From the NCBI GenBank assembly GCA_003212275.1, contig QCQE01000003.1, forward strand, positions 20,658 to 84,657: a stretch of 64,000 nt of DNA, given 5' to 3'. The position numbers and the translations under genes were made by a program. This document shows, in pieces, positions 53,079 to 61,552 of this stretch (its first letter is position 1; each line of letters starts with the position of its first letter). The DNA comes from Pelagibacteraceae bacterium AG-447-N18 (GTDB lineage: Bacteria; Pseudomonadota; Alphaproteobacteria; Pelagibacterales; Pelagibacteraceae). The notes under the pieces were generated by a model, which worked only from the letters and a program-made list of their open reading frames with translations, made no database searches and was not told the origin of the DNA.

Positions 53079-54066
53079 TATTGTTGTACGCTTTCACAAT
53101 TTTTGAAACTAAAGGATGCCTTACAACATCTGAGTGATCAAAGTCTATGACTGCAATATCACTTAAATGCGATAATATCTTTTTTGATCTTTCTAAACCT
53201 GACATTTTTTTATTAGGTAAATCTATTTGAGTAGGGTCACCATTGACAACTATCTTTGAATTTTCGCCTATCCTAGTAAGAAACATTTTTATCTGTGTAT
53301 CTGTGGCATTTTGAGCTTCATCTAAAATTGCAAAAGAATTTTTTAAAGTTCTTCCTCTCATAAAAGCTAAAGGGGCAATTTCAATGTCGCCAATTTCTAT
53401 CATTCTCTGAATTTTTTCAAAATGAAACAGATCATACAATGAATCATACAAAGGACGTAGATATGGATCAACTTTCTCTTTCATATCTCCTGGTAGGAAT
53501 CCTAGTCTCTCACCCGCCTCAACCGCAGGTCTAGAAAGTATAATCCTCTCTATTTTTTTTTCTAACAACATTGTTAAACCTACAGCAACAGCAAGAAAGG
53601 TTTTTCCTGTACCGGCAGGTCCAGCAGATATTATTATTTCATTTTGTCTCAACGCTCTAACATACTCTTTTTGTTTTTCTGACCTAGGAATTATAGATTT
53701 TTTTGGAGTTTTGATTATATCAGTAACGTTAGTATTTTTTACTTTTTCATTTATCATAAATTGATCAACTGAGGATAAAATATCTTTTTGTTCTATACTA
53801 CCATTATTTTTAAATTGATTTGCAAGAAATTGGATTGCATTCTTCAAAATTTCATTTTTTTCTGAAGTTGATTTGATTAAGATTGAATTTCCTCTGGAAT
53901 AAATACTTGAATTGGTTATTTTTTCTAATTCTTTCAAGTTTTGGTTAAATTCACCAACTACTCCCATCAAGAGGTCATTCTCGTGAAAAATTACACTAAT
54001 TGAATTATTTTCTGAATAAACAAATTTTAGTGATGAATTAATATCTTTTTTAATAGTATTACTCAA
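53065..54066 (-). CDS. PhoH-family ATPase (YbeZ)
   Basis: A 333-residue cytoplasmic PhoH-type ATPase. Walker A is AGPAGTGKTFLAVAVGL near residue 153; SRPAVEAGERLGFLPGD and the Walker B-like FAILDEAQNATDTQIKMFLTRIG near 246-268 are the PhoH signature; GDPTQIDLP follows. The first 110 residues form a small KH-like domain. It sits between miaB and ybeY, as in most proteobacteria, and the pair YbeZ-YbeY is thought to act together in rRNA processing. The name PhoH is historical and does not show a phosphate-regulated role. Confidence 0.93.
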   Translation of the reverse strand: MSNTIKKDINSSLKFVYSENNSISVIFHENDLLMGVVGEFNQNLKELEKITNSSIYSRGNSILIKSTSEKNEILKNAIQFLANQFKNNGSIEQKDILSSVDQFMINEKVKNTNVTDIIKTPKKSIIPRSEKQKEYVRALRQNEIIISAGPAGTGKTFLAVAVGLTMLLEKKIERIILSRPAVEAGERLGFLPGDMKEKVDPYLRPLYDSLYDLFHFEKIQRMIEIGDIEIAPLAFMRGRTLKNSFAILDEAQNATDTQIKMFLTRIGENSKIVVNGDPTQIDLPNKKMSGLERSKKILSHLSDIAVIDFDHSDVVRHPLVSKIVKAYNNNDQS

Positions 54067-54068
54067 AC

Positions 54069-55397
54069 TTAAGCCACTCTTTGTTCTGAATTATCTAAGC
54101 TTTTACCAAACAATGTATTTTGATTACTACGATTTATTTTTACTTTTATAACATTTCCCATATCTAAATCTTTACCATCAAAAATAACCGAAGTCATGTA
54201 CTCTGAACGACCAAAAAATTTTGTGCCACCATTTATTTTATTTTCAACTAAAACATCTATTTCCTTGCCCTCAAGTGATTTATTCATATTAATTTGATTG
54301 GTAAATAACTGTTTTTGAACTTTTTCTAATCTTCTAAGAGAAATCTTTTTATCAATTAACTCAAAATTAGCTGCGGTTGTTCCTGGTCTTGGACTAAATA
54401 TAAAAGAAAAAGAATTTATAAATTTAATTTTTTTGATTAAATCACAAGTTTCATTAAAGTCCTTCTCATCCTCACCCGGATAGGCAATTATAAAATCGCT
54501 TGAAAACTTTATTTTTGGGTTAATTTTTTTAAGTTTCTCGTAAATATTAACATAATCACTTATCTGATGTTTTCTATTCATTGAATTTAAAATCTTATCA
54601 GATCCACTCTGAACGGGCAGGTGAACTAAGGGCATTAATTTCTTTGAAACACCATATACACTGATTAGATCTTCTGTCATATCCCTTGGGTGAGAGGTTG
54701 TAAATCTAATTCTTTTTATTCCATCTAACTTTTCTATTTCTAAAATTAAATCTGACAATCTGTAATTCTCATAATTATAAGCATTAACATTTTGACCTAG
54801 TAGTGTTATTTCACGAGCTCCATTTTCTGATAAATTCTCTGCTTCCTCTAATATTTTTTTGAATGGTCTTGAATACTCTGGACCTCTTGTAAATGGTACT
54901 ACACAGAAATGACAAAATTTATCACAACCTTCTTGAATAGTTAAAAATGATGAAATTTTTTTTGATGAATTCTTAATATTATCTAAATAGTCAAATTTTT
55001 TGATGGCATCAAACTCAGTTTCGTCTATTTTCTTTTGTTTGGATAAAAATTCTACAATTTTGTCATTTATTTTATGATAGGCTTGCGGTCCAATAACAAT
55101 ATCGATATAAGGCTCTCTTTTGATCATTTCCTCATTTTCAGCCTGAGCAACGCATCCAGCAACTATGACGATTGGTTTTTTTCGTGATCTAAAATTTTTT
55201 TTAATCCGCCCAATCTCATGATAAACTTTTTCTTTAGCTTTATCTCGAATATGGCACGTGTTAAGTAAATAACAATTAGACTCCTCTAGATTTTCAGTTT
55301 TTACAAAACCTATTTCTCTTACAGTATCAAATATTCTGTTAGTATCATATTCGTTCATTTGACAACCGAAAGTTTTGATAAATATCTTTTTATTCAT
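54069..55397 (-). CDS. miaB: tRNA-2-methylthio-N6-isopentenyladenosine synthase
   Basis: Radical SAM methylthiotransferase modifying A37 of tRNAs that read UNN codons. The N-terminal MTTase cluster domain has FGCQMNEYDT (Cys 11) and NTCHIRDKAKEK plus VAGCVAQ; the radical SAM motif C-x3-C-x2-C is EGCDKFCHFCVVPFTRG near residue 158; a TRAM domain closes the C-terminus. The length of 442 residues is normal. It overlaps fur by 8 bases and phoH follows after 2 bases. Confidence 0.96.
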   Translation of the reverse strand: MNKKIFIKTFGCQMNEYDTNRIFDTVREIGFVKTENLEESNCYLLNTCHIRDKAKEKVYHEIGRIKKNFRSRKKPIVIVAGCVAQAENEEMIKREPYIDIVIGPQAYHKINDKIVEFLSKQKKIDETEFDAIKKFDYLDNIKNSSKKISSFLTIQEGCDKFCHFCVVPFTRGPEYSRPFKKILEEAENLSENGAREITLLGQNVNAYNYENYRLSDLILEIEKLDGIKRIRFTTSHPRDMTEDLISVYGVSKKLMPLVHLPVQSGSDKILNSMNRKHQISDYVNIYEKLKKINPKIKFSSDFIIAYPGEDEKDFNETCDLIKKIKFINSFSFIFSPRPGTTAANFELIDKKISLRRLEKVQKQLFTNQINMNKSLEGKEIDVLVENKINGGTKFFGRSEYMTSVIFDGKDLDMGNVIKVKINRSNQNTLFGKSLDNSEQRVA

Positions 55398-55827
55398 CTT
55401 TTGAGTTTACTTTAACACCATACAACTCAAGTTTATGATCTACTAACTTATAACCATATTTTTTTGCTACTTTTTTTTGCAACTCTTCAATTTCTTCATC
55501 CACAAATTCAATTATTTCACCAGATTTTATATCGATCAAATGATCATGATGACTTTCTATCATTGCTTCATATCTAGCCTTACCACCTTTAAAATCATGC
55601 TTGGTTAAAATTCCTGCTTCTTCGAAAAGCTTAACTGTTCTATAAACTGTGGCTATGCTTATTTTTGGATCAACTTTTGATACACGGCTATATAACTCAT
55701 CAACATCTGGATGATCAGACTCACCATAAGCCGCTTTTGACTCAGAAATTACCTTTGCAATAATCCGCCTTTGCTCAGTTAACTTTACCCCTTTAGATAA
55801 ACATTGTTGTTCAATTGTATCTGACAT
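55390..55827 (-). CDS. fur: ferric uptake regulator family protein (Fur/Mur type)
   Basis: A 145-residue Fur. The winged-helix DNA-binding part has KLTEQRRIIAKVISES near residue 16 and KISIATVYRTVKLFEEAGIL near 53-73; the metal site is ESHHDHLIDIKSGEIIEF near 91-108 with HHDH. No C-x2-C zinc pairs are present, as in alphaproteobacterial Fur/Mur. Whether iron or manganese is the sensed metal cannot be told. The gene is in the tsaB-fur-miaB operon and differs clearly from the Irr-type protein at 40230-40658. Confidence 0.92.
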   Translation of the reverse strand: MSDTIEQQCLSKGVKLTEQRRIIAKVISESKAAYGESDHPDVDELYSRVSKVDPKISIATVYRTVKLFEEAGILTKHDFKGGKARYEAMIESHHDHLIDIKSGEIIEFVDEEIEELQKKVAKKYGYKLVDHKLELYGVKVNSKDE

Positions 55828-55835
55828 AATTGATT

Positions 55836-56222
55836 TTAACTCAAATAAATAGGATTAATCAAATTTTTTTCAACTTTCAATTTATCACAAAGATTTGGGA
55901 TATTTTTGTATTTAACCTCATTTTTTTCACTAAAATCCTCAAAACTAAAACAATAATAATCAATTTCATGGGTTAAATGAAAAGCTTTAACAACTGATAA
56001 AGAATTTCTTATCCCCGCAAAACTTCCAGGACCTCGATTAACATAAATTTGAGAGACTTTGTCTAAATTTAATTTTTTTTTATTTAGAAAATCATTAATT
56101 AAAATTGATAATTTTTCATAATTTATTTTGGAATTTTCATGTGTAATGCTGTAATTAATATCATTATTAATGATCATTAAAAAAATTTTATCTTTAGCGG
56201 CATCTATAATTAGCTTATTCAT
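55836..56222 (-). CDS. tsaB: tRNA threonylcarbamoyl adenosine complex protein TsaB (short form)
   Basis: TsaB scaffolds TsaD and TsaE in t6A37 tRNA modification. MNKLIIDAAKDKIFLMIINN is the typical N-terminus, and NRGPGSFAGIRNSLSVVKAF near residue 71-90 is the family signature. I start at 56222 (128 residues), where this N-terminus begins; the open frame extends 17 codons further. At 128 residues it is about 100 shorter than the usual 220-230: the C-terminal ASKHA subdomain is missing. The stop lies 8 bases before fur, leaving no room for a broken remainder. Confidence 0.82.
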   Translation of the reverse strand: MNKLIIDAAKDKIFLMIINNDINYSITHENSKINYEKLSILINDFLNKKKLNLDKVSQIYVNRGPGSFAGIRNSLSVVKAFHLTHEIDYYCFSFEDFSEKNEVKYKNIPNLCDKLKVEKNLINPIYLS

Positions 56223-57231
56223 CTTACAATTTATATTTCTAGTTAATTCTATTTCACAAGAGAATAATATCAAATCTTATTCTAGAGATAGCGGTGTTTT
56301 ATCATTGATGTATCATCGCTTTAATGAAAATAAATATCCATCAACAAATATAAGAATGGATATGTTTGATGAGCAAATGAAAATTATTAAAAATCAAGGA
56401 TATGAATTTTATGACCCTAAAAATTTTTTAAATGAATTTGATAAAGTAAAAAAGAGTAAGAAAATTTTAATTACAATAGATGATGGATTTAAATCATTTT
56501 ACAATGAAGCCTGGCCATATCTTAAAAAAAATAAAATTCCATTCATCTTATTTGTATCTACTGAACCTGTGGGTAAAAGAGGGTATATGACTTGGAATGA
56601 AATCAAAGAAATCAATGACTCAGATATAGGCTATATTGGACACCACTCACATACACATGAATATTTGATTGATAAGACAGAAAAAGAATTTATCAAAGAT
56701 ATAGAAACAGCAAACGAAATTTTTAAGGATAAATTGGGGTATGTCCCACCAATATTTTCATATCCCTTTGGTGAATATTCTCTTTTTATGAAAAATTATA
56801 TATCAAAAAATTTTGAAATTGCTTTTGGACAACACTCTGGAATAATTGATAACAATAAAGATAAATTTGAATTACCAAGATTTCCGATAAATGAAAAGTA
56901 TGGGGATTTAAAACGATTTAACTCTCTAATAAATTATAATCCTCTAGAATACAAATCACTTAAACCAGTAGAAAAAAAATTAGAAAATAAAGATAATCCA
57001 CCTAAATTAATTGTGGAATTTTTTAAAGATCAAAAAAATATTGAAAATATTAATTGTTATTCAAATGATGGAGGTTCATGGAACCAACCAAATTTAGTGT
57101 TTGAAAAAAATATTCTTTATATCAGTTTTGAGTCTAAATTTTTACCAAGACGTGGAAGAATAAATTGTTCCTTAAATGATAATGGCAAATGGCGTTGGTT
57201 TGGAACTCAATTTGTTGTAATGGAAAATTAA
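56170..57231 (+). CDS. polysaccharide deacetylase family protein
   Basis: A 353-residue NodB-type carbohydrate esterase with a signal peptide or anchor (residues 1-30, MIIKKILSLAASIISLFIL...), so it acts in the periplasm. The NodB domain has VLSLMYHRF near 43, the metal-binding Asp in ILITIDDGFKSF near 99, H-x3-H in GHHSHTHEYL near 158, and SYPFGEYS near 200. Its C-terminal part (from about 260) is a beta-rich region I do not recognise. Its first 53 bases overlap the tsaB N-terminus on the opposite strand, an unusual head-to-head overlap. Confidence 0.86.
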   Translation: MIIKKILSLAASIISLFILQFIFLVNSISQENNIKSYSRDSGVLSLMYHRFNENKYPSTNIRMDMFDEQMKIIKNQGYEFYDPKNFLNEFDKVKKSKKILITIDDGFKSFYNEAWPYLKKNKIPFILFVSTEPVGKRGYMTWNEIKEINDSDIGYIGHHSHTHEYLIDKTEKEFIKDIETANEIFKDKLGYVPPIFSYPFGEYSLFMKNYISKNFEIAFGQHSGIIDNNKDKFELPRFPINEKYGDLKRFNSLINYNPLEYKSLKPVEKKLENKDNPPKLIVEFFKDQKNIENINCYSNDGGSWNQPNLVFEKNILYISFESKFLPRRGRINCSLNDNGKWRWFGTQFVVMEN

Positions 57232-58376
57232 ATTAAACTTTCAAGCTCTTTGCTTGAAGGAAGCAACTTAGCATCATCAAAATCTTTTAAATTGTTTTGA
57301 TTAATAATTTTTTGCAAAACTTCCACATACTGATTTCCAGTTTCAGCATAATTTTTTAAAAATTGAGAAAGAATTAAACTATCTAAAGGTTGATTATTAT
57401 CTCTTAAATGTGCTCTTGCTAATCTAAAATTTTTATATGATCGATGGGTATTTAAATTTCTTTGATAAGCTCTAACCGAGGCTTGTAATACATTAAATTT
57501 CATAACTTTATGACCCTTATTCTCATCAGCCTCTTTAGGTTTCAAACCCTCACCTGACCAAGTCCATTGCCCAAAAAGTGCATTGCCCTCTTGTGCAAAT
57601 CTTGATGTTCCCCATCCTGTTTCTTTCGCAGCTTGAGCAAGTGCTAAAGAAACTGGTATTTCATCCATTCTGATTTTAAGTGTTGTTAAATCTTTAGATG
57701 TTACTCCATATTGTTTGTATTTTTTTTCAAGCCATTTTTTTTCTAATTTAGTATTATTGCTTTTATTTATAATTTTAAACAAAGTCTTTCGATCCAATCT
57801 TATATTATTATTTTCTTTTAAAACTAAAGGTAAAACAATTTGAATAAAGAACTCTTTTCTTTTCTTGGTACTTTCGATCATTTTGATTTCACCAGGAAGT
57901 AAAGTTAAGGCAACAGGCTTAACTAGCTTTGTTTCCCTTACGTCATCTAGTTTATAATCGGTGTCTTGAAATAATTGCTTAATTGTGGATGCATTTAATC
58001 TTACAGTGTCTGTTTCAAGATCGTTTAGACTGAAAATATCAATTAACAAATCTTTTTCATTTAAATCTCCTCCATCAGCTTCAACACCCTCTTTTTTATT
58101 AAGCGTATAAGCTAGTATGGCTTTTGAATTATTTTGGAATTCTTTATCTTCAAAAAGTTGCTGATTGGCAAAATTAATTATTGATGGAATATGATAAAAT
58201 GAAAATACAACAAAAATACTTGTTAAAAATATTCTTGGAATTGAACCAATTCTTCTATCATCAAAAAACTTGAATATTCTCAAGTTCTTTCTTTTCATTC
58301 TAACAAAATAAAACTTTGACTTAAAAAAAATCAGTTGATTTAAAAATTTAAGATTTTTTAATTTAAAACTAAACAT
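57228..58376 (-). CDS. Bax-like glucosaminidase-domain protein
   Basis: A 382-residue protein with one membrane helix (about residues 47-68) and a periplasmic glucosaminidase-type domain: SLALAQAAKETGWGTSRFAQEGNALFGQWTW near 243-275 holds the catalytic Glu, as in E. coli Bax and the flagellar FlgJ family. It probably cuts peptidoglycan glycans. The start is uncertain: 58376 follows the nfuA stop directly (TAAATG), while 58298 (MKRKNLRIF) would give 356 residues. It converges with the deacetylase gene by 4 bases. Confidence 0.82.
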   Translation of the reverse strand: MFSFKLKNLKFLNQLIFFKSKFYFVRMKRKNLRIFKFFDDRRIGSIPRIFLTSIFVVFSFYHIPSIINFANQQLFEDKEFQNNSKAILAYTLNKKEGVEADGGDLNEKDLLIDIFSLNDLETDTVRLNASTIKQLFQDTDYKLDDVRETKLVKPVALTLLPGEIKMIESTKKRKEFFIQIVLPLVLKENNNIRLDRKTLFKIINKSNNTKLEKKWLEKKYKQYGVTSKDLTTLKIRMDEIPVSLALAQAAKETGWGTSRFAQEGNALFGQWTWSGEGLKPKEADENKGHKVMKFNVLQASVRAYQRNLNTHRSYKNFRLARAHLRDNNQPLDSLILSQFLKNYAETGNQYVEVLQKIINQNNLKDFDDAKLLPSSKELESLI

Positions 58377-58916
58377 TTAAAGAGCCTCAACCTTCTTAAC
58401 TTCTGGTAGATAATGACAAAGAAGATTTTGAACACCCTGTTTTAATGTCATAGTTGAACTTGGACAACCCGAACAACTCCCTTGGAGCTGTACTTTAACT
58501 ATACCATCTTTAAACTCCTTAAATTTAATATCTCCGCCATCTTTCGCAACTGCAGGTCTAATTTTTTCATCTAATATTTTAACTATTTTTTTTTCTATAT
58601 CTTTTAAATTTTCATTATTTTCAATTAAAGAGTTTTCAACTACACATTCCTTTCCACTAGAGTAAAAATCATTTATTAGAGAAATCACTATATGTTTAAT
58701 TTCATCCCAGGATGTATCATCATATTTATTTATTGAGATAAAATCTTTACCTAGAAAAATGCCTTCAACTCCATTTACAGATAACAAATTTTTAACTAAC
58801 TCATTATTAGTTTGATCTTTTTGAGTAATTTCAAATGACCCTTTATTTGAAACACTCTTACCAGGTAAGAATTTTAAAGAATTTGGGTTTGGTGTTATTT
58901 CAGTCTGCACAAACAT
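58377..58916 (-). CDS. nfuA: NfuA-type iron-sulfur cluster carrier
   Basis: A 179-residue two-domain protein: the Nfu N-terminal domain (MFVQTEITPNPNSLKFLPGKSV, about 1-90) and a C-terminal NifU domain with GGDIKFKEFKDGIVKVQLQGSCSGCPSSTMTLKQGVQNLL near 130-168, whose C-x2-C pair holds a 4Fe-4S cluster for delivery to apoproteins. It is similar to the mitochondrial Nfu1 arrangement. It is followed directly by the Bax-like gene (TAAATG). Confidence 0.92.
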   Translation of the reverse strand: MFVQTEITPNPNSLKFLPGKSVSNKGSFEITQKDQTNNELVKNLLSVNGVEGIFLGKDFISINKYDDTSWDEIKHIVISLINDFYSSGKECVVENSLIENNENLKDIEKKIVKILDEKIRPAVAKDGGDIKFKEFKDGIVKVQLQGSCSGCPSSTMTLKQGVQNLLCHYLPEVKKVEAL

Positions 58917-58968
58917 GAATTATATATAATCAATAATTGTAAAAATAAAACTTGTTAATAATAAAATC

Positions 58969-59970
58969 CTAAAAACCAACAAGTTCTTGGATTTTTTTTA
59001 CCTTTTCTGAGGCTATTTTATCTGCTTTTTTTGTTCCCTCCAACAATATTTTATCTAAATATTTTTTATCACTTAATAACTTTTTTATTTCAAATGATAT
59101 TGGACTAATTTTATCAACCATAACTTGTGATAAATTTTCTTTAAATTCCGAAAAATTTTTTCCAGAAAATTTATTTATTGTATCCTCTAAACTTACATCC
59201 ATTAAACTTGAATAAATACCAATCAAATTCTTTGCCTCGGGTCTTTTTTCTAAATCTACACTAGCGGATGGTAATGGCAAAGTATCAGTTTTAGCTTTTT
59301 TTATTTTATTTATTATTTGATCTTTACCATCTGTTAAATTTATCCTACTCAGATCTGATAATTCGGATTTACTCATTTTTTTTGTACCATCTCTCAAGCT
59401 CATAATTCGTGAAAACTCATTTTGAATTAGTGGTTCAGGTATTTTAAAAAAATCATCAGCATTAAAATCATTATTAAACTTTTGAGCTATATCTCGGCAA
59501 AGTTCCAAATGTTGCTTTTGATCATCTCCAACTGGTACATGGGTTGTGTCATATAACAAAATATCTGCAGCCATTAAAACAGGATAAGAATAAAGACCAA
59601 TACTTGCTTTTTCTTTATCTTTTCCAGCTTTCTCTTTAAATTGGGTCATTCTATTTAGCCATCCCATCCTAGCCACACAACTCAATATCCAAGCAGTCTC
59701 AGAATGGGCACTCACTCTTGATTGATTAAAGATAATGCTTTTTTCAGGATCTATTCCACTAGCAATAAAAGTTGCTACAGTTTCATAAATATTATCTTTT
59801 AATTTTTTTGGATCATGAGCGACTGTAATAGCATGAAGATCAACAACACAGAACACACACTCATTTTGATCTTCATTGTTAAGTTTTACAAAATTTTTGA
59901 TCGCTCCTAAATAATTTCCAAGATGAAGATTTCCAGTAGGCTGAACACCTGAAAAAATTTTTTTTCCCAT
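58969..59970 (-). CDS. trpS: tryptophanyl-tRNA synthetase
   Basis: Class I aminoacyl-tRNA synthetase charging tRNA-Trp. The opening [22 protein letters not shown] contains the HIGH-like HLGN; the KMSKS loop is [13 protein letters not shown] near residue 195; [34 protein letters not shown] near 128-160 is the Trp-binding signature. The length of 333 residues is normal. The gene lies 2 bases downstream of murJ. Confidence 0.97.
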   Translation of the reverse strand: MGKKIFSGVQPTGNLHLGNYLGAIKNFVKLNNEDQNECVFCVVDLHAITVAHDPKKLKDNIYETVATFIASGIDPEKSIIFNQSRVSAHSETAWILSCVARMGWLNRMTQFKEKAGKDKEKASIGLYSYPVLMAADILLYDTTHVPVGDDQKQHLELCRDIAQKFNNDFNADDFFKIPEPLIQNEFSRIMSLRDGTKKMSKSELSDLSRINLTDGKDQIINKIKKAKTDTLPLPSASVDLEKRPEAKNLIGIYSSLMDVSLEDTINKFSGKNFSEFKENLSQVMVDKISPISFEIKKLLSDKKYLDKILLEGTKKADKIASEKVKKIQELVGF

Positions 59971-59972
59971 AA

Positions 59973-61502
59973 TTAATACTTTAGTTTAATATCACCATAT
60001 TTGAAAGCTTTGATAAATAATGAAAAACTCAAATAAAATATGAGACTTAAAAAAACTGATAGTATCAAGTAAAAAGATTTGAAATTATATTCATAAATCA
60101 ATTTATTTTCAAAAAATAAAATTAAATAATTAAAAAATATTCCCATTAGTATAGATGCCAGAAGTATTTTTATTAGTTTAGTGAAAAATAATTCATTAAA
60201 ATTAAATAAATCTTTGTTTTTTAAGTAAACAAATAATATTGTTGCATTAAACCATGATGAAATTGTCGTAGCTATAGGAATGATTATAAAACCAATTTCT
60301 CTAAAAAAATAAATACTTACAAATATATTTAAAATTACTGAAATTAACGAAATATAAAATGGTGTTTTAGTATCCTGATTTGCAAAAAAGAATGTTGAAA
60401 ATACTTTAATTAAAGCAAAAGCAGGCAATCCCAATCCAAAATAGTAAAGTGCGTTTGCCGAGTTTGATACAGACAACTCATTAAAAGAACCATAACCAAA
60501 TAATGCTGAAATAATTTGTTCTGAACCTACAATTAAAGCAACTGAGGCTGGTAAACTTAAAAACATACTAAACTCAAGTGCTTTATTTTGTAGTAAAAGT
60601 ATTTTATTTTTTTTTTTTAAAAAAACATGTTTAGAAAGTTGTGGTAAAACAACCACTCCTATTGCAATTCCTGCTATTGCTAGGTTTATTTGATAAATCC
60701 TATCAGCATAATATAAGTAAGACACAGCACTGGCTTGAAAAGATGCAATTATAGTACCAACAAGAATATTAATTTGGGTAACACCTGATGAAAAAATACT
60801 AGGTAAGAGTTTTTTAAAAAAAAATTTAACCTTATTATTAAATTTGAAATTAAAGTTAATTTTTATAAAATAAAACTTTTTAGCAAATTGATACAAAAAA
60901 ATAAGTTGTAATAATCCTGCAAAAGAGACACCATATGATAAATAATAAACCAATTCATCATTAAGAAATTTGCCAAAAAATAAAATTGCTATCAAAACTA
61001 TATTAAGGATTATTGGAGCCGCAGAGGCAGCAGCAAACTTATTGTGTGAATTTAATATTGCAGCAAAAAAAGAGGATAGACTTACAAACATTAAAAATTG
61101 CAGAGTTATTCTGGTTAAATTGACAACTAACTGAATTTTTTCTGAGTCATTAACAAAACCTGGAGCTATCAGTCTAACGAAAGCTGGCATGAAAATTTCT
61201 ATAATTAAAACTAAAAATAAAAGACCTAAAAATAATAAATTAAAAATTTCGTTAGCAAATTTTTGAGATCCAGATTTTTTTTTTACTAATTCTGAAGTAT
61301 AACTTGGTATAAAAGCTGCATTAAAGGTTCCTTCTGCAAATAATCTTCTAAAAGTATTAGGTATTCTGAACGCTACAAAAAATACATCTGCTAAAAGACT
61401 TGTTCCAAGAAAGATCGCTATCAAAACATCTCTTAAATAACCAAGTAATCTACTGATAATAGTATAAAAACCAAAAGTCCCTGTTGACTTAACTAAATTC
61501 AT
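59973..61502 (-). CDS. murJ: lipid II flippase MurJ
   Basis: MOP-superfamily flippase moving lipid II across the inner membrane. 509 residues with about 14 helices. The N-terminus has [23 protein letters not shown] near residue 7-29, [16 protein letters not shown] near 53 (the conserved FAEG and essential Arg), and ISRVSGYVRD-type spacing. [25 protein letters not shown] is the TM7-8 signature. It is followed after 2 bases by trpS. Confidence 0.93.
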   Translation of the reverse strand: MNLVKSTGTFGFYTIISRLLGYLRDVLIAIFLGTSLLADVFFVAFRIPNTFRRLFAEGTFNAAFIPSYTSELVKKKSGSQKFANEIFNLLFLGLLFLVLIIEIFMPAFVRLIAPGFVNDSEKIQLVVNLTRITLQFLMFVSLSSFFAAILNSHNKFAAASAAPIILNIVLIAILFFGKFLNDELVYYLSYGVSFAGLLQLIFLYQFAKKFYFIKINFNFKFNNKVKFFFKKLLPSIFSSGVTQINILVGTIIASFQASAVSYLYYADRIYQINLAIAGIAIGVVVLPQLSKHVFLKKKNKILLLQNKALEFSMFLSLPASVALIVGSEQIISALFGYGSFNELSVSNSANALYYFGLGLPAFALIKVFSTFFFANQDTKTPFYISLISVILNIFVSIYFFREIGFIIIPIATTISSWFNATILFVYLKNKDLFNFNELFFTKLIKILLASILMGIFFNYLILFFENKLIYEYNFKSFYLILSVFLSLIFYLSFSLFIKAFKYGDIKLKY

Positions 61503-61552
61503 AAATCATATTAGTCTTAATTTTACCCCATTTGTACACCTAATTAGCATAA

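Noticed and set aside
55828..55835. Frameshifted tsaB with a lost C-terminal half
   Set aside because: Only 8 bases lie between the tsaB stop and fur, so no decayed remainder exists; the gene appears to be stably short.
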